Shown here piece by piece: positions 18,719-26,921 of a stretch of 64,000 nt of DNA. The notes under the pieces are model-generated. The model saw nothing but the letters and a program-made list of their open reading frames with translations. It did no database searches and had not been told where the DNA came from. The position numbers were made by a program, and so were the translations under genes. Source of the stretch: BOG-931 sp963781725 (GTDB taxonomy: Bacteria > Pseudomonadota > Alphaproteobacteria > Rhizobiales > Xanthobacteraceae); contig CAWAGV010000002.1 in the NCBI GenBank assembly GCA_963781725.1, positions 3,658,001 through 3,722,000 of the forward strand, in the 5' to 3' direction. Numbering within the stretch: position 1 is the first letter of the stretch; each line of letters starts with the position of its first letter.

Positions 18719-20851
18719 TCACTCCGCGGCGATCACGGCCGGCTCATCCGCCTCCTCATCGCGGACCTCTTCGTCGTCGGAGAGAAAGGCGGGCAGCGTG
18801 TCATCGTCTCCGGCGGGATCACCATCGGTTGACTCGGTAGCCGCAGCGTCCTGTGTGCGCAGCGGCTCGGGGAGCCAGCCTGTGCCGTCGAGCAGCCGTT
18901 CGGCTTCCTTCGCCATTTCCGCCTTCTTCAGGTGGTCGATGAGCTGAGCCGACTGCTCGCCCTTCGCCTCGCGCACCGCCTCCAAGATGCGAGGTTTGGT
19001 GACGCGGCCGAGATAGCTGTCGACGGTCGGCCGCCAGCCGGCTTCCACCATGTCGAGCCCGACCGCGCGTGCGAGCCGGTCGGCCAGGACGAGACGGTGC
19101 TGGACGCCGTGAACCGAGACGCCAGGACCGCCATAGCGATCGCCCTTCTCGTAGAGCGCGTTGACGCCGAACGAGACGCAATGCGCAAGGAGCGTGCTGC
19201 GGCTGGTCTCGTCGAGGGCGGCGAGCCAGTCCCAGAGCGCAGCCTCGTCCTTCGGCAGATCGGCCTTCCAGGCCTCGTGCCGTTCCGCGACCGCCCTGGC
19301 GGACGGACTGTCCTTCAGGTCTGCCGGCTGTGCGGAGAAGAACACATGCCGTACTGACGCCTCGAGACAGGTGCCCGGCGCCGTGTGCTGGAAGGTGTCG
19401 AGGCAGAGCTTGTGCAGCAATGCCGTCATCGCGACGTGCGGATTGTTGGCCACCGCATCGCGCAGCGCGAGGGTCCGGTACGCCGTCAACTCGCTGACAA
19501 GTCGATCGGGCAGCGGCTTCACGACATCGTCGTCGTCGTCCTCCGGCTCGGTCTGGCCGCCGATGGTGATGATGGCGCGCTGCACCGTGGGCGAGGATGG
19601 TTCGCCGCCGTCGTGCTGATCGACATCGGCCTCCGCTTCGCCGTCGCCGTCTACGGCAGCCGGCCCCTCGTCTTCACGCCGAACATAAGCGCGATCGACG
19701 GAGAGGCTGCCGTCCGCATTGATGCTGACGAAGACTCCGGCGCGACCGATCTCGGCGGGATCGTAGCTGACCGGCCGAGCCTCGAAGGCGGCAAGCGCTG
19801 TTTCGATTTCGCCAAGGCGCGCGTCGATCTCATCGGGTAGTTCGTCGGCATCCTCATATTCGGCTTCGAGCTTGGCGTACTCGGCCTGCAAGGCATCCAT
19901 CGCCGCCTGTTCCTCGGCGGTAAGGTCAGTCGGCTTGCCGTCGAGCTCGCGCAGATGATGGGTGTGGCCGAACGGGAAATCGACGTTCACCTCGATCCAC
20001 TTCCAGCCCTCGGCGGCGATCTTCTCCGCCTCCGCCCTCAGCTTCTCGGCAACCAGGCCGTCGAGCAGGCCGACATTCTTCAGCCAGCCGCCATCGTCCT
20101 GCTGGAAGAGGTCGCGCATGACAATGCCGCCCGCCTGCTCATAGGCGTCGAGGCCGACGAACAAGACGCGCTTGTCGGACGCGCGCACGGTGCGTTCCGT
20201 CAGCATGCGGCGAATCTGATACGGCTCCTGGCTGTAGGAGCGCTGGAGCGTTTCCCAGGCCTGCTCCTGGCGCGCGTGATCATTCGTCACGGTGAACGCC
20301 ATGAGCTGGTCGAGCGACATGCCGTCTTCGGCATAGACATCGAGCAGCTTCTCCGACACGGCGGCGAGGCGCAGCCGCTGCTTCACAACGTTCACGCCGA
20401 CGAAGAACGCCGCGGCAATGTCCTCCTCGGACTGGCCCTTCTCGCGCAGAGCCTGGAAGGCGCGGAACTGATCGAGCGGATGCAGCGGCGCGCGCTGGAT
20501 GTTTTCCGCCAACGAGTCTTCCTCGGCGGAAATGTCGACGCCGGGATCGCGCACGACGCAGGGCACCGGCGCGGTCTTGGCGAGACGCTTCTGTTTGACG
20601 AGAAGCTGGAGCGCCCGGTAGCGACGTCCGCCGGCCGGGACCTCGAACATGCCGGTCTCGGCGCCCGCGGCGTCGAGCACCGGACGGACGCTGAGGCTTT
20701 GCAGAAGCGTGCGCCGGGCGATGTCCTCGGCCAGCTCCTCGATCGAGACGCCGGCCTTCACGCGCCGGACGTTCGACTGGGACAGAACAAGCTTGTTGAA
20801 GGGAATGTCGCGCGACGACGACAGGGTGATCTTCTGAACAGTAGTGGCCAT
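18719..20851 (-). CDS. Large ParB-like nuclease/partition domain protein
   Basis: A 710-residue protein with an N-terminal ParB/Srx fold (residues 13-130). It has FNKLVLSQSNVRR, the GGRRYRALQLL box and the ENIQR ParB box followed by LHPLDQFRAFQAL. A helix-turn-helix region follows (EEDIAAAFFVGVNVVKQRL). A long acidic linker (about 370-480) leads to a C-terminal alpha-helical part. It is a backbone gene of conjugative elements, probably DNA-binding; a stabilisation role is inferred. ATG 20851 is chosen because the conserved structured leader with its GGAG lies immediately upstream. Confidence 0.87.
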   Translation of the reverse strand: MATTVQKITLSSSRDIPFNKLVLSQSNVRRVKAGVSIEELAEDIARRTLLQSLSVRPVLDAAGAETGMFEVPAGGRRYRALQLLVKQKRLAKTAPVPCVVRDPGVDISAEEDSLAENIQRAPLHPLDQFRAFQALREKGQSEEDIAAAFFVGVNVVKQRLRLAAVSEKLLDVYAEDGMSLDQLMAFTVTNDHARQEQAWETLQRSYSQEPYQIRRMLTERTVRASDKRVLFVGLDAYEQAGGIVMRDLFQQDDGGWLKNVGLLDGLVAEKLRAEAEKIAAEGWKWIEVNVDFPFGHTHHLRELDGKPTDLTAEEQAAMDALQAEYAKLEAEYEDADELPDEIDARLGEIETALAAFEARPVSYDPAEIGRAGVFVSINADGSLSVDRAYVRREDEGPAAVDGDGEAEADVDQHDGGEPSSPTVQRAIITIGGQTEPEDDDDDVVKPLPDRLVSELTAYRTLALRDAVANNPHVAMTALLHKLCLDTFQHTAPGTCLEASVRHVFFSAQPADLKDSPSARAVAERHEAWKADLPKDEAALWDWLAALDETSRSTLLAHCVSFGVNALYEKGDRYGGPGVSVHGVQHRLVLADRLARAVGLDMVEAGWRPTVDSYLGRVTKPRILEAVREAKGEQSAQLIDHLKKAEMAKEAERLLDGTGWLPEPLRTQDAAATESTDGDPAGDDDTLPAFLSDDEEVRDEEADEPAVIAAE

Positions 20852-20860
20852 CGGGATGGT

Positions 20861-20934
20861 CTCCGCGACGGGCGCCGAAAGACTCTCTCTCGGCTTCCAA
20901 CCCGTCACGAAGACCGGCGCAGCCCTCTTCCTCT
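20861..20934 (-). promoter_or_regulatory. Structured leader of the parB-like gene (copy 2)
   Basis: A 74-bp element that aligns without gaps to 22007-22080; by hand count 55 of 74 bases match. On the minus strand GACGGG pairs with CCCGTC, enclosing GCCGA/TCGGC and a GAGAGAG loop. It ends in GGAG, the ribosome site, nine bases before the ATG. Confidence 0.7.
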
Positions 20935-21039
20935 AGGGCGCCGCAAACCCGCGAAGCCGTAGATACGCATTCGCACAAATCCGGCCTTGCGTAATGGCCG
21001 GATCCGCCACGGGTGTGGGTCCGTCCGGCGGCGGAGGCA

Positions 21040-21999
21040 TCACGCCGCTTCCTGCTCGCTATCTGATGGGATGGCGCGGCGGTCGTCGTCGCTTGGAACA
21101 AAGCCGAGGAGAAAGTCGGCGGCCTTGCTCGCTTGCGAGGCCGCGCGAACGATGGCGCGATTGTCCTCGCGGAGCACTTCGAGCCAGGAAGCGATGTAGT
21201 CGGCATGCCGCACCGTCGGCGCGATGCCGAGCGAGGCGCAGCAGAAGGCGGCATTCATTTCCGCGACCAGCTCTTCGAACGCATACTTCTTGGAGCCGAA
21301 GGAGCCGGAGAGATCGCGGTTCAGCCGGTGCGGGGCGCCGCTGGCGTGACCGAGCTCATGCAGCGCCGTGCGGTGCCAGTTGATCGGCTCGAAATAGGCT
21401 TGCGGCGGCGGCACCTGCACATAGTCATGCGCTGGTACGTAGAAGGCGCGGCTGCCGCCGATGCGGAAGTCGATGCCCGTCGCCTTGATCAGCGCCTCGA
21501 CCGTGGGCTCGATCAGGCCTGGCTCGGGCGGCGGCGCGGCAACAGCGAGATCTTCGGGCAGCCCTTCGCACTGTGCCAGGTTGAAGACGGTGAAGCGCTT
21601 CAGAAACGGGATCGCCTGCGCTTCCTCGCCGGTCTCCCGCGCACGTTTCTTCTCGTCGTCGGGCACGAACCTGTCGGCATAGACGACGGTGGTGCCGTGC
21701 TCGCCCTTCCGGACATTTCCTCCGAGCGACAGCGCCTGGCGGAAGGTGACCCAGCCCTGGACCGGAAACCCATGCTCGATCACCGAGCCCCAGAGGATCA
21801 GCACATTGATGCCGGAGTATTGCCGGCCGGTGGCGGCGTTCTTCGGCATGGCGAGCGGCGCCTTCGCCGCTGCCGTGCCCCAGGGCTGGACCCAGGGCAC
21901 GCGGCCGGCCTCCAGCTCCCCGATGATCTTGGTGGTGATTTCGTCGTAAAGGCTCGTCCGGTCGGAGCCGGAACGGGCGCGAGCAGGATATCTGGACAT
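21040..21999 (-). CDS. ardC: ArdC antirestriction protein with metallopeptidase-like domain
   Basis: Protects incoming single-stranded element DNA from host restriction. The 319-residue protein has the N-terminal ssDNA-binding ArdC domain (LYDEITTKIIGELEAGRVPW at 17-36, YSGINVLILW at 61-70). A C-terminal zincin-like domain carries HELGH (214-218) and a downstream FEELVAEM. Its position next to the parB-like gene is standard. The ATG at 21999 follows the shared leader and a GGAG site. Confidence 0.92.
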   Translation of the reverse strand: MSRYPARARSGSDRTSLYDEITTKIIGELEAGRVPWVQPWGTAAAKAPLAMPKNAATGRQYSGINVLILWGSVIEHGFPVQGWVTFRQALSLGGNVRKGEHGTTVVYADRFVPDDEKKRARETGEEAQAIPFLKRFTVFNLAQCEGLPEDLAVAAPPPEPGLIEPTVEALIKATGIDFRIGGSRAFYVPAHDYVQVPPPQAYFEPINWHRTALHELGHASGAPHRLNRDLSGSFGSKKYAFEELVAEMNAAFCCASLGIAPTVRHADYIASWLEVLREDNRAIVRAASQASKAADFLLGFVPSDDDRRAIPSDSEQEAA

Positions 22000-22006
22000 C
22001 GCGGAT

Positions 22007-22080
22007 CTCCACGACGGGCGCCACGAGCCTCTCTCGCGACCTCAAACCCGTCACAGAAATCCCGTCCGCACTCTTCCTCT
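22007..22080 (-). promoter_or_regulatory. Structured leader of ardC (copy 1)
   Basis: A 74-bp leader like the one before the parB-like gene. On the minus strand it starts AGAGGAAGAG, contains GACGGGTTTGAGG with partner CCCGTC, has CGAG/CTCG around a GAGAGAG loop, and ends in GGAG seven bases before the start codon. Confidence 0.7.
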
Positions 22081-22274
22081 CGGGGCGTTGCGGGGTGTCC
22101 CCGCAGAAGGGGTCGGCCGAGACCTTGGCTCGGCCGCAGGGGAAGGCTTTCCCCGTCACAATCCGACTTTCCGTATCGGAGTAATCGCGGCTCTGTGGGA
22201 ATGCGTGTGCGCTGATAGTCGCCGGTCGGCCGGTCGAGTAGCATCAATGCGAGAGGCATTGAACGGAGCGCTTC

Positions 22275-22700
22275 ATGAGCTTCCCAGCCCAGAAATCAAC
22301 GATCGAGGCTCAACCTCTCATCGCGGTACGCAATGTGCGGGCGAGCAGTCACTGGTATGTCGAATTGCTTGGAGCAGGCTCGATTCCGGAACATCCCCAC
22401 CGCGACGTGTACGATCGGATCTCGCACTCCGGTCGGCTGTTACTTCAACTGCATGCGTGGGACGTCGAGGACCACCCCAATCTCGTCAACGCAGATGCGG
22501 CGCGTCCCGGGCACGGTGTCTTGCTGTGGTTTCAGGTCGATGGCTTTGACTCAATTGTGGAGCGGGCTCGCGGCTTGGGGGCCGAGATTATCGAGGAACC
22601 TCACGTCAACCCGGCGCCCCGACACAGAGAGATCTGGCTCCGCGATCCCGATGGTTATGTAGTGGTCGTTGCCAGTCCGGACGGTGAATGCAACTCCTAA
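22275..22700 (+). CDS. VOC/glyoxalase superfamily protein
   Basis: A 141-residue vicinal-oxygen-chelate fold protein. It has the paired beta-alpha-beta pattern with IAVRNVRASSHWYVELLGAG at the start and a final REIWLRDPDGYVVVVAS, which supplies the usual metal-ligand Glu/Asp strand. A His in LLLQLHAWD is a further candidate ligand. It could act in resistance or detoxification, but substrate cannot be read from sequence. It is the first plus-strand gene after the backbone and marks the change to cargo. Confidence 0.85.
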   Translation: MSFPAQKSTIEAQPLIAVRNVRASSHWYVELLGAGSIPEHPHRDVYDRISHSGRLLLQLHAWDVEDHPNLVNADAARPGHGVLLWFQVDGFDSIVERARGLGAEIIEEPHVNPAPRHREIWLRDPDGYVVVVASPDGECNS

Positions 22701-22847
22701 ACCTCCGTATAGTCGCTACAATGATTTAGCGGAAGATCAGCGTGCAGCGCCGAGCGGAGTGAACTGCCGCCCGCGTAGGTCGGCATGGGCATGCCGTTCG
22801 ATCTGCCATAGTCCATCTGATCCGCGCTCAGTTAAGTGATCGACCAG

Positions 22848-23519
22848 TCATTTACCTGTTCGGAGATTTGCGACGACGGTAGTTTCCACTTCCGTGGATT
22901 TTTTGTGCGTGCCGGCAAATCGGTCTCGATAGCCAGGAAGACAGCTGCAATCGCGCGAACGCTCCATGCCAATAAGCGCGATGACGTCGTCCCCACGTTC
23001 AGCTGGAATTCGCATACGGCCATCGCGAAGGGCGAGGTACAGCGCTTCGAGGGCCGGTTGATCGCCGAGGACGGCGATGGCCGTCGGGTGACGGAAGAGA
23101 TCTAACGACCAGCCCGGGGTTCGCGCGTTCATGAGAGCGGTGGCGCGGCTTCGTCCCCTCCGTTCATCGATAACCGGCAGGAAGCGTCTAGCCGCTGCGA
23201 TGGCGATCGTCGCGGCTTCGCCGTCGTCGAGGGAGGGCGAGGTGGATACGAGTTCGTGAAAAATCTCGTACTCCGCGTCGGTCATAGTGGCGAGCGTCAC
23301 GATTCCACCCGTCACGAGATCATGCAGAAAGCGGTGCTCGCCGTTCTGCCGGCTCGTCTCGTGCTCCAGCTCTCTAGCCACGATCGCGGACACGACGACA
23401 TCGTTGGGAAGGGACGCGAGAATGCGCTCGCCATATTTACAAGCGTGAAGGTTGATCAGCACACTCGTGTCGAGAATCAGCGGATCCGCGATATCAATCG
23501 GGGAGCTTGAGCAACTCAT
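22848..23519 (-). CDS. PIN-domain ribonuclease-like protein
   Basis: A 223-residue protein with a PIN fold. Acidic residues are in LILDTSVLINLHA (Asp near residue 16), the Glu of VARELEHET, and LDDGEAATIAIAA plus PVIDERRGRS, as in DUF3368-like nucleases. About 50 residues follow the PIN core. It is the last gene of a four-gene operon and overlaps the protease gene by 26 bases if ATG 23519 is used; an ATG at 23537 is the alternative. PIN proteins usually cleave RNA, so it may be the effector of this module. That role is inferred. Confidence 0.8.
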   Translation of the reverse strand: MSCSSSPIDIADPLILDTSVLINLHACKYGERILASLPNDVVVSAIVARELEHETSRQNGEHRFLHDLVTGGIVTLATMTDAEYEIFHELVSTSPSLDDGEAATIAIAAARRFLPVIDERRGRSRATALMNARTPGWSLDLFRHPTAIAVLGDQPALEALYLALRDGRMRIPAERGDDVIALIGMERSRDCSCLPGYRDRFAGTHKKSTEVETTVVANLRTGK

Positions 23520-24684
23520 CCGTGTCTCTTTCCTCAAGCTCGATCTGGTCGATAACGCCGCGAAGCTCCACCCGGCCCACCTTCAGCAGCTCGGCCAATT
23601 GTCCTTCCGACATGAGCTCGCGCTTCCAGGCGGCATGCGCCATCAGGCTCAGGCGGTGGGAGATGGGTCGGTCCGCGTCGCCCTTTGCGGGATCGCGGCG
23701 ATCGGCCATCTCGCCGAGGACCTCTCGGACATTGTCATCGGTGATGCCGCCGTTGTTTTCGAACCATGCCCAAGTGCCCTTCTTGGCAAGGCCCAATTCC
23801 TCGAGCCGCAGCCCGCACGCTTGGCGAGAGATATTATATTGCTCGGCGAGGAGAATGATCAGGCGCCGGGTCGTTTTGCCGGTGATCTCCTTCAGTTGGC
23901 GGAAGCTTTCCGAGAAGCTCCCGGCTGGCGTCAGGAATGCACGGCCAAAGACGTTGGCATAGCGTTCATCGCGTGAGAGGAACTTCTCATCGTCTTCGAG
24001 CACTTCGGGAATCTGACGGGTACCATAGAAGTGTCCGACCTCATGCGCCGCGGACTGGATGCGCCGCGGCAATGGGTGGTTGGCGTTTAGAAGTATGCAG
24101 GCGCCGACGTTTTCATCGTAGGTGAAGAGGCCAGCAACCTTTGAACTGGATGAGAGACGACGCTGATACAATCGGATGCCAAGACCCAGTTCGATGACCG
24201 AGAAGATGTCGGCGATCGGCCCCGGACCGAGGCCCAGCCAGTCGCGCAATTCGTTGGCATGCTTTTCTGCGAGGGCCGCAACGTCGCCCTCGTTGATACC
24301 GCGTTCCGGGGGGTAATTTCGACGTCGCTGGATGCCGAGTATATTCTCCATTTCAACGTCCGCTTTAATCAGGTCGTTGAATAGCTGAACGGCTTCAGTG
24401 GTGTGCGCGTCCTCCGTCTCCCGCAATTTGCGGAATCGAGGCATCAGATCGGTATGCACTGCCTCGCGGCGGAGGAGGGCGTTGACCGATACGCCGTAGT
24501 GGCGCGCGAGCGTCTGGATTTCCTGGATGCGCACACGGCGCACGCCCTTCTCGATGGATACAAGGGTGGGGCGGGACATGCCGATGACCTGGGCCGCGTC
24601 ATCCTGGCGGACGTCTGCGTTCTCCCGTGCTATCCGCAGGCGGCGTCCTATTTCCTGTGCGCTCAGCTCATTCAGATCAGCCAT
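23494..24684 (-). CDS. HTH-ImmA/IrrE metallopeptidase regulator
   Basis: A 396-residue protein. An XRE-type HTH occupies residues 8-70 (MSRPTLVSIEKGVRRVRI). After a linker comes an ImmA/IrrE peptidase with HEVGH at 214-218 (chosen-start numbering) and a downstream ERYANVFGRAFLTP Glu. Such proteins act as stress- or damage-triggered switches that cleave a repressor or antitoxin. The final 80 residues form an extra helical domain. ATG 24684 overlaps the stop of the QueC-like gene by eight bases, so production is coupled. It probably senses infection or controls the PIN protein; inference. Confidence 0.88.
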   Translation of the reverse strand: MADLNELSAQEIGRRLRIARENADVRQDDAAQVIGMSRPTLVSIEKGVRRVRIQEIQTLARHYGVSVNALLRREAVHTDLMPRFRKLRETEDAHTTEAVQLFNDLIKADVEMENILGIQRRRNYPPERGINEGDVAALAEKHANELRDWLGLGPGPIADIFSVIELGLGIRLYQRRLSSSSKVAGLFTYDENVGACILLNANHPLPRRIQSAAHEVGHFYGTRQIPEVLEDDEKFLSRDERYANVFGRAFLTPAGSFSESFRQLKEITGKTTRRLIILLAEQYNISRQACGLRLEELGLAKKGTWAWFENNGGITDDNVREVLGEMADRRDPAKGDADRPISHRLSLMAHAAWKRELMSEGQLAELLKVGRVELRGVIDQIELEERDTDELLKLPD

Positions 24685-26053
24685 TGCGCCCTCCATCCAT
24701 CCAGCTTTTCAAAAAGCTTTGATCTCCTTGCGCGGACAAAAATGCCCGCCATTCCTCGGCATGCGTTACCAACATCGTCCTCAGTTTCTTCAGAGTGTCC
24801 TCGTAGTTTTCCGCTATCGCAGCTGAGATTTGCGAGGCGTGAACGCGAATGTTCTCGTCAGGCAAGCCGCTCATGTCCGCGAGATGCTGCAGGTGACGCG
24901 CACCGACGCTTCCGTATTCGACCATGATGTCCCGATCAGCCTTTTGGGGTATGACCGACAACGCATCGGCCGCGTCAGAAGCGGCAAGGTCGGACACGAT
25001 ATACGTACCAGGCGCCTCGTTAACGCTAGCGGCATGCAGGCTGAGGCGTCTCAGCAAGCAAGCCGCGCACAGGCCACACTGCTTCCTACCGCCTACATTG
25101 ACGACCCGGCGCGTTTGCCAGCAGGAATGGGTACTCGTCAGATGCAGTTCTGACTTTCCGGCGATGTCCAGAAACGCGCGCAACGTCTGACCTTTCGTCG
25201 ACCACAGGCGTGGCTGCTCAAACCGCACTCGGTAGCCCAGCACTGCCTTGATGAACCGCTCCATCTTCCGAAAGAACGTCGGATGGTTGCGATAGTCGGC
25301 GTAGATGTTGTGCAGCGGGAGCAATACCGGCCCAAGCGCGCCCTGGCCGCTCTCCGGAACAATGACGCGCGTCACGCCCGAGAGCTGCGCAGCGATCGCC
25401 GTCACCGCCGCAAACTGAAATCCCCGCGAGCGGAAGCTGCTCTCGTTCCCGCGATATCCCTTCACCTTGAAGGGAATCTGCGTGAAATAACTGTCCCCAT
25501 TTTTCCGGCGCTGACGATTGCCTGCGACCCGAATGCACAATGCCTCAGCCTCGCTCCCGCTCAGAGCCGAGACGGCACGCGAATCCAAACCATCGCTGTA
25601 AGCGACGGCGAAGGTCTTGGCCTTGCCGAAGTCCAACGGCATCTGCCGCGTGCCGATCGGCGAGAGGTTCTTTGCCTGGACAAAGGTCAATCGCCATGCG
25701 TCGCCGGTCAGGTGGTTCAAGACGCCGTGCAGGGCCTTCAGAACCTCTGGCTTCTGCCAGGCCTTAAGGTCGATGACCGGGATCGCCACATCGAAGGTTC
25801 GGCGCCAGCCCAACGGACGCTTCCAACGCCGGTCAGTGAACTCGATGGCGGCGCAGAGAACGAGCATATCGTAGTGCAGCGGCTCGAAGCCCTTTACGTC
25901 AAAGCTATCGAGAACCGCCGCATTAAAGCAAATGTGACGGCCGACCTCCGCGATCACAGAACCCTTCCGTAGGGCGCGGCCGCGCTTCTGTCCCTTCTCG
26001 ATAACGATCAAGCGCTTGTCTGGCATCGGTGAGTATTTCGGATTGGCGCTCAC
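24677..26053 (-). CDS. QatC-like QueC-family enzyme
   Basis: A 458-residue enzyme of the 7-cyano-7-deazaguanine synthase superfamily. The PP-loop motif is YSDGLDS (152-158), a variant of SGGxDS. Zinc ligands are Cys311, Cys326, Cys329 and Cys332 (QCGLCAAC). The 150-residue N-terminal extension matches that of QatC in this window: LNHLTGDAWRLTF here against LNFLTGDRWEVGF there. It is therefore closer to defence QatC than to housekeeping QueC, which is about half the size. GTG 26053 overlaps the previous stop. It probably modifies the product of the preceding small gene. This is inferred from what is known of QatC-QatB. Confidence 0.85.
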   Translation of the reverse strand: MSANPKYSPMPDKRLIVIEKGQKRGRALRKGSVIAEVGRHICFNAAVLDSFDVKGFEPLHYDMLVLCAAIEFTDRRWKRPLGWRRTFDVAIPVIDLKAWQKPEVLKALHGVLNHLTGDAWRLTFVQAKNLSPIGTRQMPLDFGKAKTFAVAYSDGLDSRAVSALSGSEAEALCIRVAGNRQRRKNGDSYFTQIPFKVKGYRGNESSFRSRGFQFAAVTAIAAQLSGVTRVIVPESGQGALGPVLLPLHNIYADYRNHPTFFRKMERFIKAVLGYRVRFEQPRLWSTKGQTLRAFLDIAGKSELHLTSTHSCWQTRRVVNVGGRKQCGLCAACLLRRLSLHAASVNEAPGTYIVSDLAASDAADALSVIPQKADRDIMVEYGSVGARHLQHLADMSGLPDENIRVHASQISAAIAENYEDTLKKLRTMLVTHAEEWRAFLSAQGDQSFLKSWMDGGRNG

Positions 26054-26625
26054 TCTTCGGGCCCCTCATCTACGCCGGCTTTCTTTTGAACCGCCTGCTT
26101 GAACGCGCGCTTGTTGCCGGTGGTCAAGGCGTCGCAGAGTTCGCTGGGCTTGATGGCAGTGAACGTCTCGCGATTCCGCTCGATTCCTTTCTGGTAATCT
26201 TCGCTGCTCATGTCGCCGAGCTCGCGGGCACGAATGCATTCTTCGTCGAGCCGGTTTTTGGTGGTGCCGATCCACTCTTTTGTCGTGCTGTCGAGCGCCT
26301 GATCGAGCGCCTTCTCGGGAGGGAGTTGATCCCGGAGATTCGCAATCAGATGTCTTTGCAGGGTATCCGCCAGCGGCGACGTTGGATGAGTCTCGAAGAT
26401 CGTTTCGACCGCCGTGACCGGGTCTAAGTCCATTTGGGGTCGGTCCGCATGGGCTTTGAGTTCATCGAAAAGCGGACTGAACGTCTTCATGTCCACGTCA
26501 CCGATCATGCTGTGGCATGCCTGCGTCGTGCGCTCTTCGCGGCTCGTGGCATCGCTAACCAGGTCCTGGCCATAGCGCTTCCAGCTGCTGGGCAACTCCG
26601 CATTTCTGAATGGTCCATCGCTCAT
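26050..26625 (-). CDS. Small unknown protein, possible substrate of the QatC-like enzyme
   Basis: A 191-residue soluble, mostly helical protein that begins MSDGPFRNAELPSSWKRYGQ. I recognise no domain. It is the first gene of the operon, with a GGGAGG ribosome site before ATG 26625. Its stop overlaps the GTG of the QatC-like gene. In Qat, qatB occupies the equivalent position before qatC, so this may be a functional counterpart, although sequence similarity to QatB is not visible. Confidence 0.7.
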   Translation of the reverse strand: MSDGPFRNAELPSSWKRYGQDLVSDATSREERTTQACHSMIGDVDMKTFSPLFDELKAHADRPQMDLDPVTAVETIFETHPTSPLADTLQRHLIANLRDQLPPEKALDQALDSTTKEWIGTTKNRLDEECIRARELGDMSSEDYQKGIERNRETFTAIKPSELCDALTTGNKRAFKQAVQKKAGVDEGPEE

Positions 26626-26644
26626 GGCCGCCTCCCATGTCGGC

Positions 26645-26673
26645 AAAATAGTAACGTAATCTGACAAAGTCAA
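26645..26673 (-). promoter_or_regulatory. Promoter of the QatC-like/PIN operon
   Basis: On the minus strand TTGACT (26668-26673) and TATTTT (26645-26650) are 17 bases apart. A TGTCAG motif occurs twice, at the core (about 26661-26667) and just upstream (about 26690-26696). This pattern could be an operator for the operon's own HTH protein. Confidence 0.6.
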
Positions 26674-26738
26674 TATATGTTAAAAAATACCTGACATAGA
26701 CGGCCAGCCGAAGGAAGCCCGCCTTCGACATATGATGG

Positions 26739-26797
26739 GGTCTTTTTCGCGGGGCGGTTTGTTCTAGAAAGTGCGCCGGAAAGGGTAATTTGTAGCC
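26739..26797 (+). repeat. 59-bp imperfect direct repeat, left copy
   Basis: Aligns without gaps to 56430-56488; by hand 45 of 59 bases match, with most differences being transitions. It contains TTGTTCTAGAAAGTGCG and ends TTGTAGCC. It lies in the gap before abiEi, so the two copies bracket the AbiE-to-AbiJ defence block. Confidence 0.65.
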
Positions 26798-26858
26798 AAT
26801 ACGGCGCGCTTTCGCGGTCGAGGGATGGCCAACGGGCCTTTTCCTAAAAAAGACGTTG

Positions 26859-26897
26859 TTGACAAATATACGCCAAAATGGGTATTTATTGCCCATT
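26859..26897 (+). promoter_or_regulatory. abiE promoter with inverted-repeat operator
   Basis: TTGACA (26859-26864) and TATTTA (26883-26888) are 18 bases apart, 34 bases before ATG 26922. An inverted repeat AATGGG (26877-26882) / CCCATT (26892-26897) overlaps the -10 box. AbiEi antitoxins are known to repress their own promoter through inverted repeats. Confidence 0.65.
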
Positions 26898-26921
26898 CTG
26901 ACGCAGAATCATAGCATCGCC

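Noticed and set aside
24677..26053. Housekeeping queC for queuosine synthesis
   Set aside because: The protein is about twice the normal QueC size, has the QatC-type extension, and has no queD, queE or queF neighbours.
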